The position numbers and the translations under genes are program-made. From Rhodococcus qingshengii (lineage in GTDB: Bacteria; Actinomycetota; Actinomycetes; Mycobacteriales; Mycobacteriaceae): DNA of 64,000 nucleotides. Below the pieces are notes generated by a model, which had not been told where the DNA came from, ran no database searches, and saw only the letters and a program-made list of their open reading frames with translations. Every line of letters begins with the position of its first letter. Position 1 is the first letter of the stretch. This document shows, piece after piece, positions 63,100-64,000 of the stretch. The stretch covers positions 558,001 through 622,000 of the forward strand of contig NZ_JAJNCL010000003.1 of NCBI RefSeq assembly GCF_021025955.1. Reading direction: 5' to 3'.

Positions 63100-64000
63100 T
63101 CATCGCTTGCGTTTGGCGCGGATCGGCTTTGCACCCGGCAGCGGTCCTGCAGCCACCCCGGGCGACCGGGGCGCAGTCACTCCGGGTGTCGGCGACGATT
63201 CGGCTTCTTTCTGTTCCGCCGCGATGCGCCCGTACACGAAATGCTGTTGTCCCAACGTCCAGCAGTTGTTACTCACGAAATAGAGCAGGATCGCGACGGG
63301 CGCAAAAGCACCGAAGGCAATCACTCCAACCGGAAATACCCACAGAGCAAGTTTGTTCATGATTGCCGTTTGAGGGTTGACGGTTCCGGTGTCGACCTGA
63401 CGAGCGATGGACGCCCGCGACGTGAAATGTGTAGCGACGGCGGCAAAAATCATCAGCGGTACGGCAACCAGAATGATGGAGATCCGACTGACGTCGCCGA
63501 ACGCTTCCAACTGCGCTACCGGACTCGAAATCATGGCGGACAACGGCGCGCCGAACAGTTTGGCGTCCAGAAACGACTGCACGTCCGAGGCACTGAAGAA
63601 GTAGTTGGCCGTGTTCGCGTTGTCCGCCACCGACATCGGTTCGGTCGGGCTCAGAAACGGGACGTGGGATGCCGCTCCGGTTCGATTGAATGATCTCAGG
63701 ACATGGTAAAGACCAATGAACACCGGTGCCTGGACGAGCATCGGCAGGCATCCGAGTAACGGACTGTAGTTGTGTTCCTTCTGCAGCTTTGCCATCTCGA
63801 CAGTAAGTTTCTGCCGGTCGCCTGCGTACTTTTTCTGCAATGCCTTCAACTGTGGTTGCAGCTTTTGCATGACCAATTGGGTGCGAACCTGCTTGACGAA
63901 TGGTTTGAACAGCAAGGCCTTGAGTGTGAAGACCAGAAATACGACCGACAACGCCCACACGACGCCGTTGTCGGGCGATCCGGAGATCAGTGAGAAGACT
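63100..64000 (-). CDS. yidC: membrane protein insertase YidC, C-terminal part
   Basis: The gene runs out of the right edge (its N-terminus is beyond 64000). The visible 300 codons contain the helix [30 protein letters not shown] with the conserved Arg of the hydrophilic groove, the coiled segment [53 protein letters not shown], three more membrane helices and a basic Pro-rich tail ending IRAKRKR. YidC inserts proteins into the membrane with or without SecYEG. The neighbouring SDR, rather than dnaA/rnpA genes, suggests a second YidC paralogue, but this cannot be settled here. Confidence 0.9.
   Translation of the reverse strand, partial: VFSLISGSPDNGVVWALSVVFLVFTLKALLFKPFVKQVRTQLVMQKLQPQLKALQKKYAGDRQKLTVEMAKLQKEHNYSPLLGCLPMLVQAPVFIGLYHVLRSFNRTGAASHVPFLSPTEPMSVADNANTANYFFSASDVQSFLDAKLFGAPLSAMISSPVAQLEAFGDVSRISIILVAVPLMIFAAVATHFTSRASIARQVDTGTVNPQTAIMNKLALWVFPVGVIAFGAFAPVAILLYFVSNNCWTLGQQHFVYGRIAAEQKEAESSPTPGVTAPRSPGVAAGPLPGAKPIRAKRKR

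Overview
The window looks like chromosomal DNA of a Rhodococcus, most likely of the R. erythropolis/qingshengii group. The evidence is high GC with strongly GC-biased third positions, frequent GTG/TTG starts, ATGA-type gene overlaps, mycolata-type families (PapA-like acyltransferases, LppP/LprE lipoprotein, EspR-like HTH protein, PruC/PruA/PruB proline cluster) and generally close relationship to Mycobacterium-type proteins. I see no rRNA, tRNA, CRISPR array, transposase, integrase or phage gene. Almost every stretch is protein coding, with short regulatory gaps.

Layout. 1-5.65 kb: the end of a tightly overlapping operon of five oxidoreductase/isomerase genes (Fe-S flavoenzyme, aldo/keto reductase, Gfo/Idh/MocA dehydrogenase, Delta1-dehydrogenase-like flavoprotein, TIM-barrel isomerase), probably a catabolic route for a cyclic polyol, glycoside or alicyclic acid. 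5.65-7.0 kb: DAHP synthase (aroG type), read leftward, behind a newly recognised leader peptide containing Tyr-Phe-Trp-Phe and alternative hairpins (an aromatic amino acid attenuator). 7.0-7.75 kb: a truncated siderophore-binding protein remnant. 7.7-13.6 kb: the proline catabolic locus, with a PucR-family activator (PruC-like) followed by an NTF2-like and a DNA-alkylation-repair-like gene on one strand and pruA-pruB on the other. 13.6-20.1 kb: a luciferase-like monooxygenase, a CGNR zinc-finger regulator facing an EamA exporter, and an ABC exporter plus DesK/DesR-like two-component operon. 20.3-23.5 kb: an EspR-like regulator and metE behind a cobalamin riboswitch. 23.5-25.9 kb: an orphan peptide-binding lipoprotein and a TetR regulator. 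26.0-29.9 kb: a MarR regulator and the homogentisate operon hmgA-unknown-fahA. 29.9-32.0 kb: a SAM-I (S-box) riboswitch in front of a FAD/NAD(P)-binding protein. 32.1-34.5 kb: a ClpC-like ATPase preceded by an HspR (HAIR-like) box. 34.6-42.5 kb: a secreted protein, an MFS/dehydrogenase pair controlled by a second CGNR protein through a long inverted repeat, a nonsense-interrupted TMEM175-like gene, an MFS-amidohydrolase operon with twin operators, and a lipoprotein. 42.6-51 kb: a fused indolepyruvate ferredoxin oxidoreductase, a TipA-like MerR regulator with a 19-bp-spacer promoter, and a divergent LuxR-type ATPase regulator/AraC regulator pair. 51-55.4 kb: tiny putative proteins, a methyltransferase, a DMT transporter and the soluble transhydrogenase SthA. 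55.8-60.1 kb: three tandem PapA-like acyltransferases. 60.2-62.1 kb: ohrR-ohr and a medium-chain reductase. 62.2-64 kb: an SDR and the C-terminal part of a YidC insertase that runs off the window.

The most interesting items are (1) the aromatic leader peptide/attenuator of the DAHP synthase gene, (2) the S-box riboswitch that overlaps the ribosome binding site of an uncharacterised flavoprotein, (3) the unknown enzyme-like gene embedded in the homogentisate operon, where an isomerase is expected, (4) the trio of stand-alone PapA-like acyltransferases without a polyketide synthase, (5) the HspR-type box in front of the Clp ATPase, and (6) a 34-residue amphipathic peptide gene with a strong ribosome binding site. 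All calls come from reading the sequence; no database search was run.
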